Shown piece after piece: positions 8,259 through 17,089 of a stretch of 64,000 bases of DNA (the first letter of the stretch is position 1; the number at the start of each line of letters is the position of its first letter). Source of the DNA: Hyphomicrobiales bacterium. Its GTDB lineage: Bacteria > Pseudomonadota > Alphaproteobacteria > Rhizobiales > Rhizobiaceae. Where the stretch lies: NCBI GenBank assembly GCA_017305935.1, contig JAFKJU010000014.1, positions 1 through 64,000 on the forward strand, given 5' to 3'. Under the pieces are notes generated by a model, which did no database searches, was not told where the DNA came from, and saw nothing but the letters and a program-made list of their open reading frames with translations. Made by a program: the position numbers and the translations under genes.

Positions 8259-9257
8259 CTATCGCGCTCCCCTGACCAGATCGCGCGACGCCGCAAGAAT
8301 ATCCGGCACCTGCGGCACGGCGGCCTTTTCCAGTTCGGGATTGTAGGGAATCGGCGTCTCGGAACCGCCGAGCCGGACAATCGGAGCGTCGAGATAGTCG
8401 AACGCTTCGCTTTCGGCGATCAGGGCGCTGATTTCGGCGCCGACACCCAGGGTCTTCACACCCTCGTAGACACAGATGAGGCGCGTCGTCTTCTTGACGC
8501 TGGCAATGATCGTCTCGCCGTCGATCGGGCGGATCGAGCGCAGGTCGACCACCTCGGCCTCGATGCCCTCGGCGGCCAGCTGCCCGGCGGCCTCCAGCGC
8601 CTTGTGCACCATGATCGAGGTCGCGACGATGGTCACGTCCCTGCCCTGCCGGCGCACGTCCGCCTTGTCGAGCGGCACGGTGTAATGCCCCTCCGGAACC
8701 GGGCCTTTCATCTTGTAGAGCAGCTTGTGTTCGAAGATCATCACCGGATCGGGATCGGCCACGGCGGCAAGCAGCATGCCCTTGACGTCGTGCGGGGTCG
8801 CCGGCTGGATGACCTTCAGCCCCGGCACATGCCCGAGCCAGGCTTCCAGGCTCTGGCTGTGCTGGGCGGCAGCCCCCGTGCCCGAACCGGCGGGAAAACG
8901 CATGACCAGCGGCACCGAGACCGCGCCGCCGAGCATGTAGCGCATCTTGGCCGCCTGGTTGACGATCTGCTCCATGGCAAGCGCGGCGAAATCGGAAAAC
9001 TGGAACTCGAAGATCGGCCTCAGGCCGGTCACCGCAGCGCCGACGGCGACGCCGGCGCCGCCGAGTTCGGAAATCGGCGTGTCCATCACCCGGTCGGTGC
9101 CGAAGCGCTCGACCAGATCGCCGGTGACCTGGAAGGCGCCGCCATAGACGCCGATATCCTCGCCCATCAGCACGACGCGCTCGTCGTTTTCCATGGCGAT
9201 CGCCATCGCTTCCTTGATGGCCTGGGAATAGCTGAGTTCTCGAACAGGCGCGTTCAT
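8259..9257 (-). CDS. Dehydrogenase complex E1 component, beta subunit
   Basis: A 332-residue thiamine-diphosphate enzyme subunit that pairs with the E1 alpha product. The start region, [18 protein letters not shown] followed by [13 protein letters not shown], is typical of pyruvate, acetoin and branched-chain E1 beta chains, including the Glu of MGEDIG that activates the cofactor. The ATG overlaps the E1 alpha stop (ATGA). Family members act on pyruvate, acetoin or branched 2-oxoacids. The neighbouring SAF oxidoreductase, BKACE and sugar importer point to a specialised catabolic substrate rather than housekeeping pyruvate oxidation; this is inference. Confidence 0.95.
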   Translation of the reverse strand: MNAPVRELSYSQAIKEAMAIAMENDERVVLMGEDIGVYGGAFQVTGDLVERFGTDRVMDTPISELGGAGVAVGAAVTGLRPIFEFQFSDFAALAMEQIVNQAAKMRYMLGGAVSVPLVMRFPAGSGTGAAAQHSQSLEAWLGHVPGLKVIQPATPHDVKGMLLAAVADPDPVMIFEHKLLYKMKGPVPEGHYTVPLDKADVRRQGRDVTIVATSIMVHKALEAAGQLAAEGIEAEVVDLRSIRPIDGETIIASVKKTTRLICVYEGVKTLGVGAEISALIAESEAFDYLDAPIVRLGGSETPIPYNPELEKAAVPQVPDILAASRDLVRGAR

Positions 9258-10309
9258 CGGGAAACCTCCGCCGTGTAGACGTTGTCGGCGAGACCGGAGA
9301 GTTCCGGCATCGGGCTTTCCTTGGCAAACTCGATTCCGGCGGCGATTTCCTGGCGCACGGCCTCCTGCACGGCGTCGAGCTCCCCACGCGTCGCGATGCC
9401 GAATTCCTGCAGCTGCGCCTCGTAGCGCACGATCGGATCGCGATTGTTCATCCAGTCCTCGATCTCGTCCTTGGTTCGATAGCGGTTACGGTCACTTTTG
9501 GAATGGCCGCGATAGCGATAGGTCTTGCATTCAATCAGCGTCGGACCTTCGCCGCGCCTGGCGCGCTCCACGGCGTCATGCGAAGCCTCCGCGACATCCG
9601 ACAGAACGTTGCCGTCGACGATGACGCCCGGCATGCCATAGGCGGCCGCACGATCGGCGATATTGGCGACCGCCGTCGACCGCGCGGTCGAGGTCGACAT
9701 GCCGTAGCCGTTGTTTTCGCAGACGAAGACGACCGGCAGCTTCCAGACGGCCGCCATGTTCAGCGCCTCGTGGAAGGCGCCCTCGTTGTTGGCGCCGTCG
9801 CCGAAGAAACAGACGACGACCTTTCCGGTTTTAAGCCGCTTGGCGGTCAGGGCCGCGCCGACGGCGATCGGCAGGCCGCCGCCGACGATCCCGTTGGCGC
9901 CGAGGTTGCCGGTCGTCACGTCGGCGATATGCATCGAGCCGCCGCGCCCGGCGCAATAACCGGTGGTCTTGCCGAAAAACTCGGCGAACATGCGCGACAC
10001 CTCGGCGCCCTTGGCGATGCAGTGGCCGTGGCCACGATGGGTCGAGGTGATCTGATCCTCCTTCGACAACGGCATGCAGATGCCCATGGCGCTGGCTTCC
10101 TGGCCGATGGACAGGTGCATCGTGCCGTGGATCAGGCCGCGCATGTAGCTTTCCTCGGCGCCCTCCTCGAACTGGCGGATGAGGTGCATCCTGTGCAAAG
10201 CCGCGAGCAGTTGCTCGCGCGAATAGGTGCGATAGATGAAGGGCAGATTGCTGGCGTCGCCGTCCTGCGGGACGGCGTCTGCCTGTGCTGCGCGTGCTTG
10301 TGCGGCCAT
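9254..10309 (-). CDS. Dehydrogenase complex E1 component, alpha subunit
   Basis: The 351-residue thiamine-diphosphate-binding alpha subunit. The cofactor motif runs from GDG (residues 170-172) to NN (199-200) in the usual GDG-x(about 26)-NN layout. Conserved HRGHGH (91-96) and the GRGGSMHI stretch (121-128) of the E1 alpha family are present. The start at 10309 has an AAGGAGG Shine-Dalgarno placed inside the end of the upstream SAF-oxidoreductase gene, only one base separates the two genes, and E1 beta overlaps at the other end. The five genes from 11636 down to 5445 therefore look like one operon. AcoA-like and PdhA-like enzymes cannot be told apart by eye. Confidence 0.94.
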   Translation of the reverse strand: MAAQARAAQADAVPQDGDASNLPFIYRTYSREQLLAALHRMHLIRQFEEGAEESYMRGLIHGTMHLSIGQEASAMGICMPLSKEDQITSTHRGHGHCIAKGAEVSRMFAEFFGKTTGYCAGRGGSMHIADVTTGNLGANGIVGGGLPIAVGAALTAKRLKTGKVVVCFFGDGANNEGAFHEALNMAAVWKLPVVFVCENNGYGMSTSTARSTAVANIADRAAAYGMPGVIVDGNVLSDVAEASHDAVERARRGEGPTLIECKTYRYRGHSKSDRNRYRTKDEIEDWMNNRDPIVRYEAQLQEFGIATRGELDAVQEAVRQEIAAGIEFAKESPMPELSGLADNVYTAEVSR

Positions 10310-10310
10310 A

Positions 10311-11636
10311 TCAAGCCTCCTTGCCATAGACCAGCGCATCCTGACGGGCGCGCAGGGCCGCGATGCGCGAACCCGGTGCGACGGATGCATTCGAATGGGT
10401 GATGAGATCGCCCTTGCGGATCGCCTGCGTGACCTTGCCGTCCTGCAGGAGGCCGCAGGGAATGGCCCTTGCGGCGCGCGCCTCCGGCGTGGTCATGATC
10501 CAGGCGCGATAGCAGTATTCGCCAATGGCATCGAGCGTCTCGCCCGGCTGCATATCCTTCTTGGCGACGGCGCAGACCTCCGCGACCGGGGTCGCCAGCG
10601 GCACCATGTCCGCCTTGCCGTAAAGCACCACGCGGGCGCAGGTCAGCGGCACTTCCAGCGATGTCAGGTGATAGGGCCGATGGAAGGTGAAATAGGGGCC
10701 CTTGCCCATTTTCAGGTCTTCCATGCGCTCGGAAATGCGCGGATGCGACATGTCGGCGACGACGAAGACGCCGGGCGCCACACCCTTGCCGATCGAGTAA
10801 TCGACGACGCCGGTCTTCGACAGCACGCCGCCATGCTCCCGGGGCACAAGCGTCGATGACAACTGGTCCAGCGTCGCGGCGGGACCATGCATGCCCCGCT
10901 TGTCCGGAACGAGACCGGTGGCATTGGCGATCGCCGCCATCTCGACCATCGTCTTGGAACCGTCGACGAATTCCACCAGCATGCGAACGTTCATGTTGCG
11001 GCGCGCCGCCTCTTCGGCATAGTCGTCCGGCACGGCATCGATGTTGAGCGGATTGTTCTTGCCCTTGCCGGCCGCGACGATCGGATGGCCCATGGCGGTG
11101 ACGAACTCGATCAGTTCGATGCAGGAGGACGGCTCGTCGCCGGCGCCCAGCGAATAGGTGACGCCGAGACGGTCCGCCTCGCTCTTGAGATAGGCGCCGA
11201 TGGTGACGTCGGCCTCGACGTTCATCATCACCAGATGCTTGCCGTGCTCCATGGCGGCGAGGCCGATTTCCGCGCCGACCGCGGGAACCCCGGTGGCGTC
11301 GATCACGACGTCGATCAGCCCACTTTCCAGAATGTCGCCGGAGTTGGAGGTGATCGCCACCTTCCCCTGCTCCATCGCCGCGTTGAGCTGATCGGCGCCG
11401 GCGGCGTCGCGGTGAAAGCCGTCCGAACGATAGGCGATATCGACCGCCTTGCGGGCGCGGGCGGCATTCAGGTCGCAGATGGCGCCGACCTCGATTCCCG
11501 GCATATGGGCGACGCGCGTAACGATATCCGTCCCCATTTCGCCGCTGCCGATCAGACCAATCCGGATCGGCCGGCCGGATTCGGCCCGGTTCGCCAGATC
11601 CCGCGCAAGCCCGGTGGGGGCGACATTAATGGGCAT
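10311..11636 (-). CDS. NAD(P)-binding oxidoreductase with C-terminal SAF domain
   Basis: A 441-residue protein. The N-terminal Rossmann fold has GLIGSGEMG (residues 27-35) followed by an acidic IC-D position, as in homoserine-dehydrogenase-like and MocA-like enzymes. The C-terminal 80 or so residues ([13 protein letters not shown] and around) fit the SAF domain found in altronate dehydratase-type and sialic-acid-synthase proteins. Such Rossmann-SAF proteins are often annotated as FlgA or homoserine dehydrogenase, but their reactions are poorly known. Here the gene heads the E1-E2-E3 operon with one base between it and E1 alpha, so it probably makes or uses the substrate or product of that complex. 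An AAGGAGGAG ribosome site precedes the ATG. Confidence 0.82.
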   Translation of the reverse strand: MPINVAPTGLARDLANRAESGRPIRIGLIGSGEMGTDIVTRVAHMPGIEVGAICDLNAARARKAVDIAYRSDGFHRDAAGADQLNAAMEQGKVAITSNSGDILESGLIDVVIDATGVPAVGAEIGLAAMEHGKHLVMMNVEADVTIGAYLKSEADRLGVTYSLGAGDEPSSCIELIEFVTAMGHPIVAAGKGKNNPLNIDAVPDDYAEEAARRNMNVRMLVEFVDGSKTMVEMAAIANATGLVPDKRGMHGPAATLDQLSSTLVPREHGGVLSKTGVVDYSIGKGVAPGVFVVADMSHPRISERMEDLKMGKGPYFTFHRPYHLTSLEVPLTCARVVLYGKADMVPLATPVAEVCAVAKKDMQPGETLDAIGEYCYRAWIMTTPEARAARAIPCGLLQDGKVTQAIRKGDLITHSNASVAPGSRIAALRARQDALVYGKEA

Positions 11637-11640
11637 TTCT

Positions 11641-11820
11641 CTCCTCCTTCGATTGTATGTCCATATCGTATTGTACTTTTGTAATTTTGTAAAACATTTT
11701 ATTCAGAATCGTATCTCGGCTATGCGCTTAAATTGAAAGTTTTTTGCTTGAAAGCCGTCGATAAAGGGGTCTTGGCTCAAGTAGCCTTCGAACAAAGTTT
11801 ATATAAAGGATCATATGTTC
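11641..11820 (-). promoter_or_regulatory. AT-rich promoter region with spaced inverted half-sites (SorC operator candidate)
   Basis: The 388-base gap between the SAF-oxidoreductase start and the BKACE stop is AT-rich from 11641 to 11820. It contains GAACAAAG (11790-11797) and ATATGTTC (11813-11820), whose starts are 23 bases apart. The same pair with the same spacing occurs before the zinc alcohol dehydrogenase gene (21566-21596), and a closely related pair precedes the hydrolase gene. SorC-family repressors are tetramers that bind such spaced inverted sites. The remainder, 11821-11958, shows only a weak hairpin (11831-11852) and nothing else I recognise. Confidence 0.5.
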
Positions 11821-11958
11821 AAGGCACTAGGCCGGCTTTTGTAAAAAGCGGCATGCCGTACTCCCGTCAGGCAGATGAAGAAGAGGCACGTCTGTGGCAA
11901 ACTGGATTGTTGGGGGGATAGGCGGGATGGCGCGGGCTCGGTCGGCTCGTGCGTGAAA

Positions 11959-12010
11959 CCGGCCGGTCATCACCCGGCCGGAACGTGCCCGCGCCGGAGG
12001 ACGCGGGCAC
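11959..12010 (-). terminator. Tandem strong hairpins after the BKACE gene
   Basis: Two perfect stem-loops lie 15 bases beyond the BKACE stop: GTGCCCGCG (11985-11993) with CGCGGGCAC (12002-12010), and CCGGCCGG (11959-11966) with CCGGCCGG (11974-11981). They are well placed to end the transporter-BKACE transcript or protect its 3' end. There is no U-tract, so intrinsic termination is not certain. Confidence 0.6.
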
Positions 12011-12024
12011 ATCGCTTGAGTGCA

Positions 12025-12975
12025 TCAGGCGATGCCGTAGATTTCCCTGGCTTGCTGCTGGGTGGCGAGGGGACGCCCGACTTCGCGGGCGATTTCCTGC
12101 ACTTCCTGGAGCAGTTCCAGATTGGTCGGATTGCGCGCCGGATCGTAGAACAGCTCGAGGCCAGTCTTGACATGGCCGCCAAGCTCGATGGTGCGCTTGA
12201 TAACCTCGCGGGTGTCGCGTCCGCCCTCGCCCCAGATCGAGATGCACCAGTTGAGCTTGTGCTTGCTGTACTGCTCCATCATGTCGAGGTAGAAATAGAG
12301 GCTTTCCAGCGTCGGCATCATGCCCGACGTGCCGATCGGCTTGGTCGAGGTCAGCGCATATTCGCCGATCAGGTAGAAGTCGATGAAGGAGCCGGGCGTG
12401 TACATGCCCTGGTTGATGTAGTGCTGCGCCAGCTTGAGCTGTCCAGGTTCGTAGATGCCCCAGATGATCGCCATCTTGCGGGCCAGCGCGAGGTCGACCT
12501 GGCCCGCCACCTGTCGGTAGTTCCAGCCGTATTCGCGACCGATGATGTGGCCCTTTTCGTCGGTGTCGAAGGCGAACAGGTTCACGCCCGTATCGATGCA
12601 GGCGATCTTGACGTTGTGGGTGCGGTTCAGGATCTCGGAATGCTCCAGGCCGTGCTCGTTTTCAGTGCAGAGTTCACGGTTGCAGGTCGTCGGATACCAG
12701 GTCATGTCGGGTCGGGCTGCGAGGATGCGATCCCATGCCGGCGCGTAATCGTCGACCGCGGCCTGGCCCTTGAGGTTGAAGTTGGTATTGTGCGTGTGGA
12801 TCGCGCAGGCGCCGGCGTCCCAGCAGCGGATCGCATCCTCGACCACCTCGTCATAGGTGCGCGGCGTATTGGGGTTCATCTCCTTGGTGCGCTCGCCGTT
12901 GAGATGCGATTCGACGATGAGCGGGGTATCCCAACCCGGCTTGCGATCCACGAATTTGTCGAGTGCTGTAGCCAT
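12025..12975 (-). CDS. BKACE family (DUF849) beta-keto acid cleavage enzyme
   Basis: A 316-residue zinc-dependent TIM-barrel enzyme of the family whose type member is 3-keto-5-aminohexanoate cleavage enzyme. Family members condense a beta-keto acid with acetyl-CoA, releasing acetoacetate and a new CoA ester. The metal-binding H-x-H is His60/His62 in AIHTHNTNF, and the WGEGGRD segment near residue 270 sits where the family has its C-terminal catalytic and metal residues. It is slightly longer than many family members. The start has GGAAGGAGA upstream. It lies at the end of a sugar-type ABC operon and beside the SAF-oxidoreductase/dehydrogenase operon, so the keto acid is probably sugar- or polyol-derived, unlike the lysine, carnitine or glycine-betaine keto acids known for this family. 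The specific substrate is unknown. Confidence 0.85.
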   Translation of the reverse strand: MATALDKFVDRKPGWDTPLIVESHLNGERTKEMNPNTPRTYDEVVEDAIRCWDAGACAIHTHNTNFNLKGQAAVDDYAPAWDRILAARPDMTWYPTTCNRELCTENEHGLEHSEILNRTHNVKIACIDTGVNLFAFDTDEKGHIIGREYGWNYRQVAGQVDLALARKMAIIWGIYEPGQLKLAQHYINQGMYTPGSFIDFYLIGEYALTSTKPIGTSGMMPTLESLYFYLDMMEQYSKHKLNWCISIWGEGGRDTREVIKRTIELGGHVKTGLELFYDPARNPTNLELLQEVQEIAREVGRPLATQQQAREIYGIA

Positions 12976-13066
12976 ATTGCATGTCTCCTTCCATGACAGT
13001 TTTTCGATAGGGCTCTGGCGTTTTGCGTGCAGCCCGTCCATTCCTCCGGGACGGGCGCGCGTAAAA

Positions 13067-14059
13067 TCAGTGGGACGGCTTTCGCGCGAAGGCGACGGCC
13101 AGAATGATGATGGCGCCGGCGACGATCATCTGTTCGCTGACGTCGAGGCCCATGATGATCAGGCCGTTGTTGATGGTGCCGATCATCAGGGCGCCGGCGA
13201 AGGTACCGATGATGCTCGCCTTGCCGCCGAACAGGCTGGTGCCGCCGAGGATGACGGCTGCGATGGCCGACAGTTCGAGACCTTCACCGTAATTGAAGCG
13301 CGCCGTCTGCATCATGCCCGAGTAGAGCAGGCCGGCAAGAGCGGCGGCGACACCGGAGATCATGAAGACGCAGAACTTGACGTTCGAGGTCCGCACGCCC
13401 GAATATTCCGCAGCGACGCGATTGCCACCGGTTGCCAGCACCTGCCGACCGAAGGTTGTGTATTTCAGGACGACATGGCCGATCAGGGCAAAGACCACCG
13501 ACCAGATGATCAGCGAGGGAATGCCGTAGAGCTTGCCCGAACCGAACAGGCTGTTGAAGGTCTTGTCGGCGATGGCGACGGGATTGGTATAGGTGACGCG
13601 CATGTCGACGCCGCGGATGAGCTGCAACATGCCGAGCGTGACCAGGAACGAGGGTATGCGGATGCGGGTGACGAAGAACCCGTTGACCGCGCCGATGACG
13701 AGCCCCGACAGCAGAGCGAGGATGACGGCGACGAACCAGCCGGTCCCCGCTTCGATCGCCATGCCGCAGGTCAGGGCCGAGAGGGCGCAGACCGAGCCGA
13801 CAGACAGGTCCAGTTCGCCCGAAGCGATGACGAAGGTCATGGCGAAGGCCACGATCGAGATCATCGCCGTCGTGCGCGCGATGTTGAAGAAATTGGTGAC
13901 GCTGAGGAAGCCGTTGTCGCCGATCGTCACGGCAAAGAAGGCAATGACCGCGGCGAAGAAGAAATAGACGCTGTGATCCTGAACGAAACCCAGGACCTGG
14001 CCGATGTCAAACCGCCGTTGCATGTCGCGTTCTGTCAATGAGATGGCCTTGGACTGCAT
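13067..14059 (-). CDS. Ribose-type ABC transporter permease
   Basis: A 330-residue inner-membrane permease of the RbsC/XylH family with about 8-10 hydrophobic segments and the family motif GGTSLFGGKASIIGT near the C terminus. The ATG at 14059 has a strong GAGGAGG site; it overlaps the end of the ATPase gene by 53 bases, more than usual, and a later Met (14023) has no good ribosome site. It forms one importer with the ATPase and binding protein that precede it, and BKACE follows 91 bases downstream. Its substrate is probably a sugar, polyol or sugar acid of the SorC-regulated pathway. Confidence 0.93.
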   Translation of the reverse strand: MQSKAISLTERDMQRRFDIGQVLGFVQDHSVYFFFAAVIAFFAVTIGDNGFLSVTNFFNIARTTAMISIVAFAMTFVIASGELDLSVGSVCALSALTCGMAIEAGTGWFVAVILALLSGLVIGAVNGFFVTRIRIPSFLVTLGMLQLIRGVDMRVTYTNPVAIADKTFNSLFGSGKLYGIPSLIIWSVVFALIGHVVLKYTTFGRQVLATGGNRVAAEYSGVRTSNVKFCVFMISGVAAALAGLLYSGMMQTARFNYGEGLELSAIAAVILGGTSLFGGKASIIGTFAGALMIGTINNGLIIMGLDVSEQMIVAGAIIILAVAFARKPSH

Positions 14060-15539
14060 GATGTAGTTCCTCCTCGGACTGAACGTCCCGTCTTTGAATA
14101 TCCTGAACGATGCGCCCGTCATGCAGGATCAGCAGGCGATCGCTGACGGCGAGCAACTCCTCCAGTTCGGATGAAATGATGAGAATGGCGGTTCCGGCCT
14201 TCGCCAGTTCGCGGATCTGGGTGGTGATCTCGCCCTTGGCGCCGATGTCGACGCCGATGGTCGGCTCGTCGAGGATGAGCAGCCTGGGCTTGCGCGCCAG
14301 CCACTTGCTGATGACGATCTTCTGCTGGTTGCCGCCCGAAAGCAGCCGCGAAACCTTGGCGGGACTGTCCGTCTTGATCTGGAAACGATCGATCATCTTG
14401 CGGACGACATCGGCGGCATTGCCGTCGGAAACGAAGGCTCCGCGCCGGAAGAGGTCCAGATTGGGGAGCATGATGTTGCTCTGGACGGAATGATCCAGAA
14501 CCAGCCCCATGCGGCGGCGATCCTCCGGCACCAGCGCGACACCCGCGGCGATCGCATCGCGCTGGCGGGCGATCGGCTTGCCGTCGATGGCGATGGCGCC
14601 GGATGTGGGCGCGCGCCGGCCGAAAATCGCTTCGGCGATTTCGGTTCTGCCGCTGCCCATCAGGCCGGCAAGGCCGACGATCTCGCCGGGATGGACGTCG
14701 AAGCTGACGTCGCGGACGCGCGGCGGCAGACAGACATTGCTCACCTTCAGCACCGGCGCGTCGGAAAACACGATCTGCCGGTCTTGCCAGGCAAATGCGG
14801 ATGCGGACGAGGAGCCGAGCATATGGTCGACCAGCTCGGGAATGGTGAGGTTCTTGCAGTCCTGCGTGATCTTGATCTCGCCATCGCGCAGCACCGTGAC
14901 CCGGTCGCACAATTCGAAGATTTCGGCCATGCGATGGGAAATATAGACGATCGATATGCCTGCCGCCTTCAGGCGGCGCACGATCTTGAACAGGGTCCGG
15001 GTCTCGTGTTCGGACAGCGAGGCGGTCGGCTCGTCCATGATCAGGATCTTGGCGTTCTGCGACAGCGCCTTGGCGATCTCGACCATCTGCATCATGCCGG
15101 CGCTGAGTTCGGACACCGGTGTATCCGGATCGAGATCCTCGCCGAGATCCTGCAGCACGGCGCGCGCCATCTTTCGGGCGGCCCGATCGTTCAGGAAGAA
15201 CGAACCCTTGCGCGGCTCGCGGTTGAGAAAGATGTTCTGCGCCACGGTAAGCGTCGGCACCAGGCTGAATTCCTGAAAGATCATGGCGATGCCAGCGCGC
15301 TTGGCATCGTTGGGGCTGGCGATGGCCACCGGCCTGGATTCGATGGAAATCGAGCCGGAATCCTTCAGGTAAACGCCGGTCAGGATCTTCATCAGCGTCG
15401 ATTTGCCAGCGCCGTTGCCGCCCATCAACGCATGCACCTCGCCACGCCGCAGGGTGAAATTGACTTTTCTGAGGACCGGAATGGCGCCGAAGGACTTCTC
15501 GACATTGCGCATTTCAAGGATAGGGTCGCGATCAACCAC
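14007..15539 (-). CDS. Ribose-type ABC transporter ATP-binding protein (two NBDs)
   Basis: A 510-residue RbsA/XylG-type ATPase with two nucleotide-binding halves. The first has Walker A GGNGAGKST, signature LSAGMMQ and Walker B LIMDEPTASL. The second has the degenerate Walker A GLMGSGRTE usual in this family, signature LLSGGNQQK and Walker B LLILDEPTIGVD. The frame is open to a GTG at 15554, but that GTG is followed by GGAGGC, which makes an ideal ribosome site 7 bases before a second GTG at 15539; I therefore prefer 15539. It energises the importer formed with the adjacent permease and binding protein. Confidence 0.93.
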   Translation of the reverse strand: MVDRDPILEMRNVEKSFGAIPVLRKVNFTLRRGEVHALMGGNGAGKSTLMKILTGVYLKDSGSISIESRPVAIASPNDAKRAGIAMIFQEFSLVPTLTVAQNIFLNREPRKGSFFLNDRAARKMARAVLQDLGEDLDPDTPVSELSAGMMQMVEIAKALSQNAKILIMDEPTASLSEHETRTLFKIVRRLKAAGISIVYISHRMAEIFELCDRVTVLRDGEIKITQDCKNLTIPELVDHMLGSSSASAFAWQDRQIVFSDAPVLKVSNVCLPPRVRDVSFDVHPGEIVGLAGLMGSGRTEIAEAIFGRRAPTSGAIAIDGKPIARQRDAIAAGVALVPEDRRRMGLVLDHSVQSNIMLPNLDLFRRGAFVSDGNAADVVRKMIDRFQIKTDSPAKVSRLLSGGNQQKIVISKWLARKPRLLILDEPTIGVDIGAKGEITTQIRELAKAGTAILIISSELEELLAVSDRLLILHDGRIVQDIQRRDVQSEEELHHAVQGHLIDRTRHATAV

Positions 15540-15580
15540 GGCTTTGCCTCCCACAAGATTGATGCCGTCTGCGATGGGAA

Positions 15581-15601
15581 GGCCCCTCGTTACAAGGGGC
15601 C
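15581..15601 (-). other. Intercistronic hairpin between binding-protein and ATPase genes
   Basis: GGCCCCT (15581-15587) and AGGGGCC (15595-15601) form a perfect 7-bp stem in the gap between the binding-protein stop and the ATPase start. Hairpins at this place in ABC operons often allow partial read-through or protect the upstream mRNA, giving more binding protein than ATPase. That role is inferred from position. Confidence 0.55.
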
Positions 15602-15618
15602 GTCCGTCAGACCTGTCC

Positions 15619-16794
15619 TCACTGCGAGGCGTCGAGAGCGGTCTTGATCTCGGCCGGCAGTTCGGCGCGGTAGATTTTCTGGTAGGATTCGGCCAGGTTG
15701 TTGCGCGTCACCTTCAGCGGCGGGATGACCACGAAGGAAGGCACTTTCTCGCCGATCAGCGCCAGCGCGCCGAGCTTGGCTTCCGTGATGCCGTTGAAAT
15801 ACGGGATCTGGGCGGAGATGCCGGCGATGTAGCCGTTCTCGGCCATGTTGGCGGCGACGATATGGTCGAAGTTCTCGTTGACGATCCGGAAGTCTTCCGG
15901 CGCGCGACCGGCGACCGAGGCGGCCGTGACCGCGCCCATGGCCGGGATGCTCCAGCTACCGTAAAGGCCCTTCAGGTCGGGATAGCGGGCGAGAAGGCCT
16001 TGGGTGACTTCCTGGCCCTTGTTCGGACCGTTATGACCGGAGGCGACGACGAGACGGACGTCGGGATGCTTGGCGCGCAGGCGGGCGATGAAGCCTTCGT
16101 AACGCACATTGGTGACGTAGAAGTCCGGCGCATAATACAATGCGCCGACATCGCCCTTGCCGCCGATCGCATCGGAGAGCATGTCGGCAATGTTCATGCC
16201 GAGCGCATGGTTATCCGACGAAACCATCGAGACATAGTCCTTGCCCGGCTCCATGCCTTCGGCGATCTGGTCCATGAAGACGATCTTGGTGCCGGCATCG
16301 GCCAGTTCCTTGTAGGCGCTTGCGGTCGTCTGGGCATTCAGCGGAAAGCTGACGACGAGGTTCGGCTTCAGGACGCTGACGGTGGCCAGATCCGAAATCT
16401 GCCGGGAATCGTCCCAGTTGGCGTTGGTTTCGGCGATCACCTTGATGCCGAGCTTGCCGAATTGTTCCTTGAGGCCGATCAGCTGCTGCTGCGCCCAGTC
16501 GTCGCCGAGCCAGCCAAGCGCGATGGCGACGGTGAAATTGCCCGCCTTGATCTTGGCGGCCTGCTCGTCGGTGATCTTGATGTCGGAATAGAGGACACCC
16601 TCTTCCCCCTTCGGCCCCTCGCCGACGACGATGTTCGAGAGATCGTCGAGCCTGGCCTTTTCCTGGAGATAGGCCGAGGGCTCCTTGAACCACAGCGGCT
16701 GCTTGACCTCGGACGTGTTGTCCGCATGCGCCAGCCCGGATGCGGCCAGAAATGCCGTCGACGCCAAGGCCCAAAACAACTTCTTCGCGCTCAC
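15619..16794 (-). CDS. Sugar-type ABC transporter periplasmic binding protein
   Basis: A 391-residue PBP1-like (RbsB/XylF type) binding protein with a signal peptide of about 24 residues ending AHA. The motifs LVVSFPLNAQTT, KIVFMDQI and GLYGSWSIPAMG fit the two-lobe sugar-binding fold. The frame opens at an ATG at 16809, but GGGAGG just inside it is ideally placed before a GTG at 16794 that begins directly with the signal peptide, so I use that start. It is the first gene of the importer operon, which ends with BKACE. The SorC-family regulator gene lies directly upstream on the same strand, ending about 300 bases away. Confidence 0.92.
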   Translation of the reverse strand: MSAKKLFWALASTAFLAASGLAHADNTSEVKQPLWFKEPSAYLQEKARLDDLSNIVVGEGPKGEEGVLYSDIKITDEQAAKIKAGNFTVAIALGWLGDDWAQQQLIGLKEQFGKLGIKVIAETNANWDDSRQISDLATVSVLKPNLVVSFPLNAQTTASAYKELADAGTKIVFMDQIAEGMEPGKDYVSMVSSDNHALGMNIADMLSDAIGGKGDVGALYYAPDFYVTNVRYEGFIARLRAKHPDVRLVVASGHNGPNKGQEVTQGLLARYPDLKGLYGSWSIPAMGAVTAASVAGRAPEDFRIVNENFDHIVAANMAENGYIAGISAQIPYFNGITEAKLGALALIGEKVPSFVVIPPLKVTRNNLAESYQKIYRAELPAEIKTALDASQ

Positions 16795-17089
16795 TACTTC
16801 GCCTCCCATGTTCGAAGAAAATCATCCAGGAAAGTGTCGCGGTCCTGGACCCGCTCCTCCAATGCGCCGGGGGATCACGTGATCGACCCGTCACGCCATA
16901 TGTACAAAATGTTTTTCTTTTAGTCAATTGTGCAGTGATTATTTTATGGAAGAGACGCAAAATATCAAAATTTAAACGATATTCGGCCTAAATGCCTCAT
17001 TTCTGATGGAATCGTTTTGTATTTTCTAGTTTCTAAATTCTTATTTGTTCATATGGCAATTGCCTGACCGACTGCCGCTTCGACGCCGG
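16795..17089 (-). promoter_or_regulatory. AT-rich promoter region of the importer-BKACE operon
   Basis: A 295-base gap, strikingly AT-rich from 16895 to 17060, between the regulator stop and the binding-protein start. It contains ATATGTAC-like (16898-16905) and TTTGTTCATATG (17044-17055) half-sites resembling those before the other SorC-controlled genes, but not as a clean pair with the same 23-base spacing. Assignment as a SorC-regulated promoter is inference. Confidence 0.4.

Noticed and set aside
5511-8346. Long plus-strand frames opposite the E3 and E2 genes
   Set aside because: Translations are low-complexity shadow sequence (Gly, Asp, Arg, Ala rich), and the minus strand encodes clear E3 and E2 enzymes with complete motifs.
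6967-9387. An 806-residue frame that could be read as an extended E2
   Set aside because: Only the part from 8256 down is E2; the upstream part overlaps E1 beta in another frame and has no homology to lipoyl domains.
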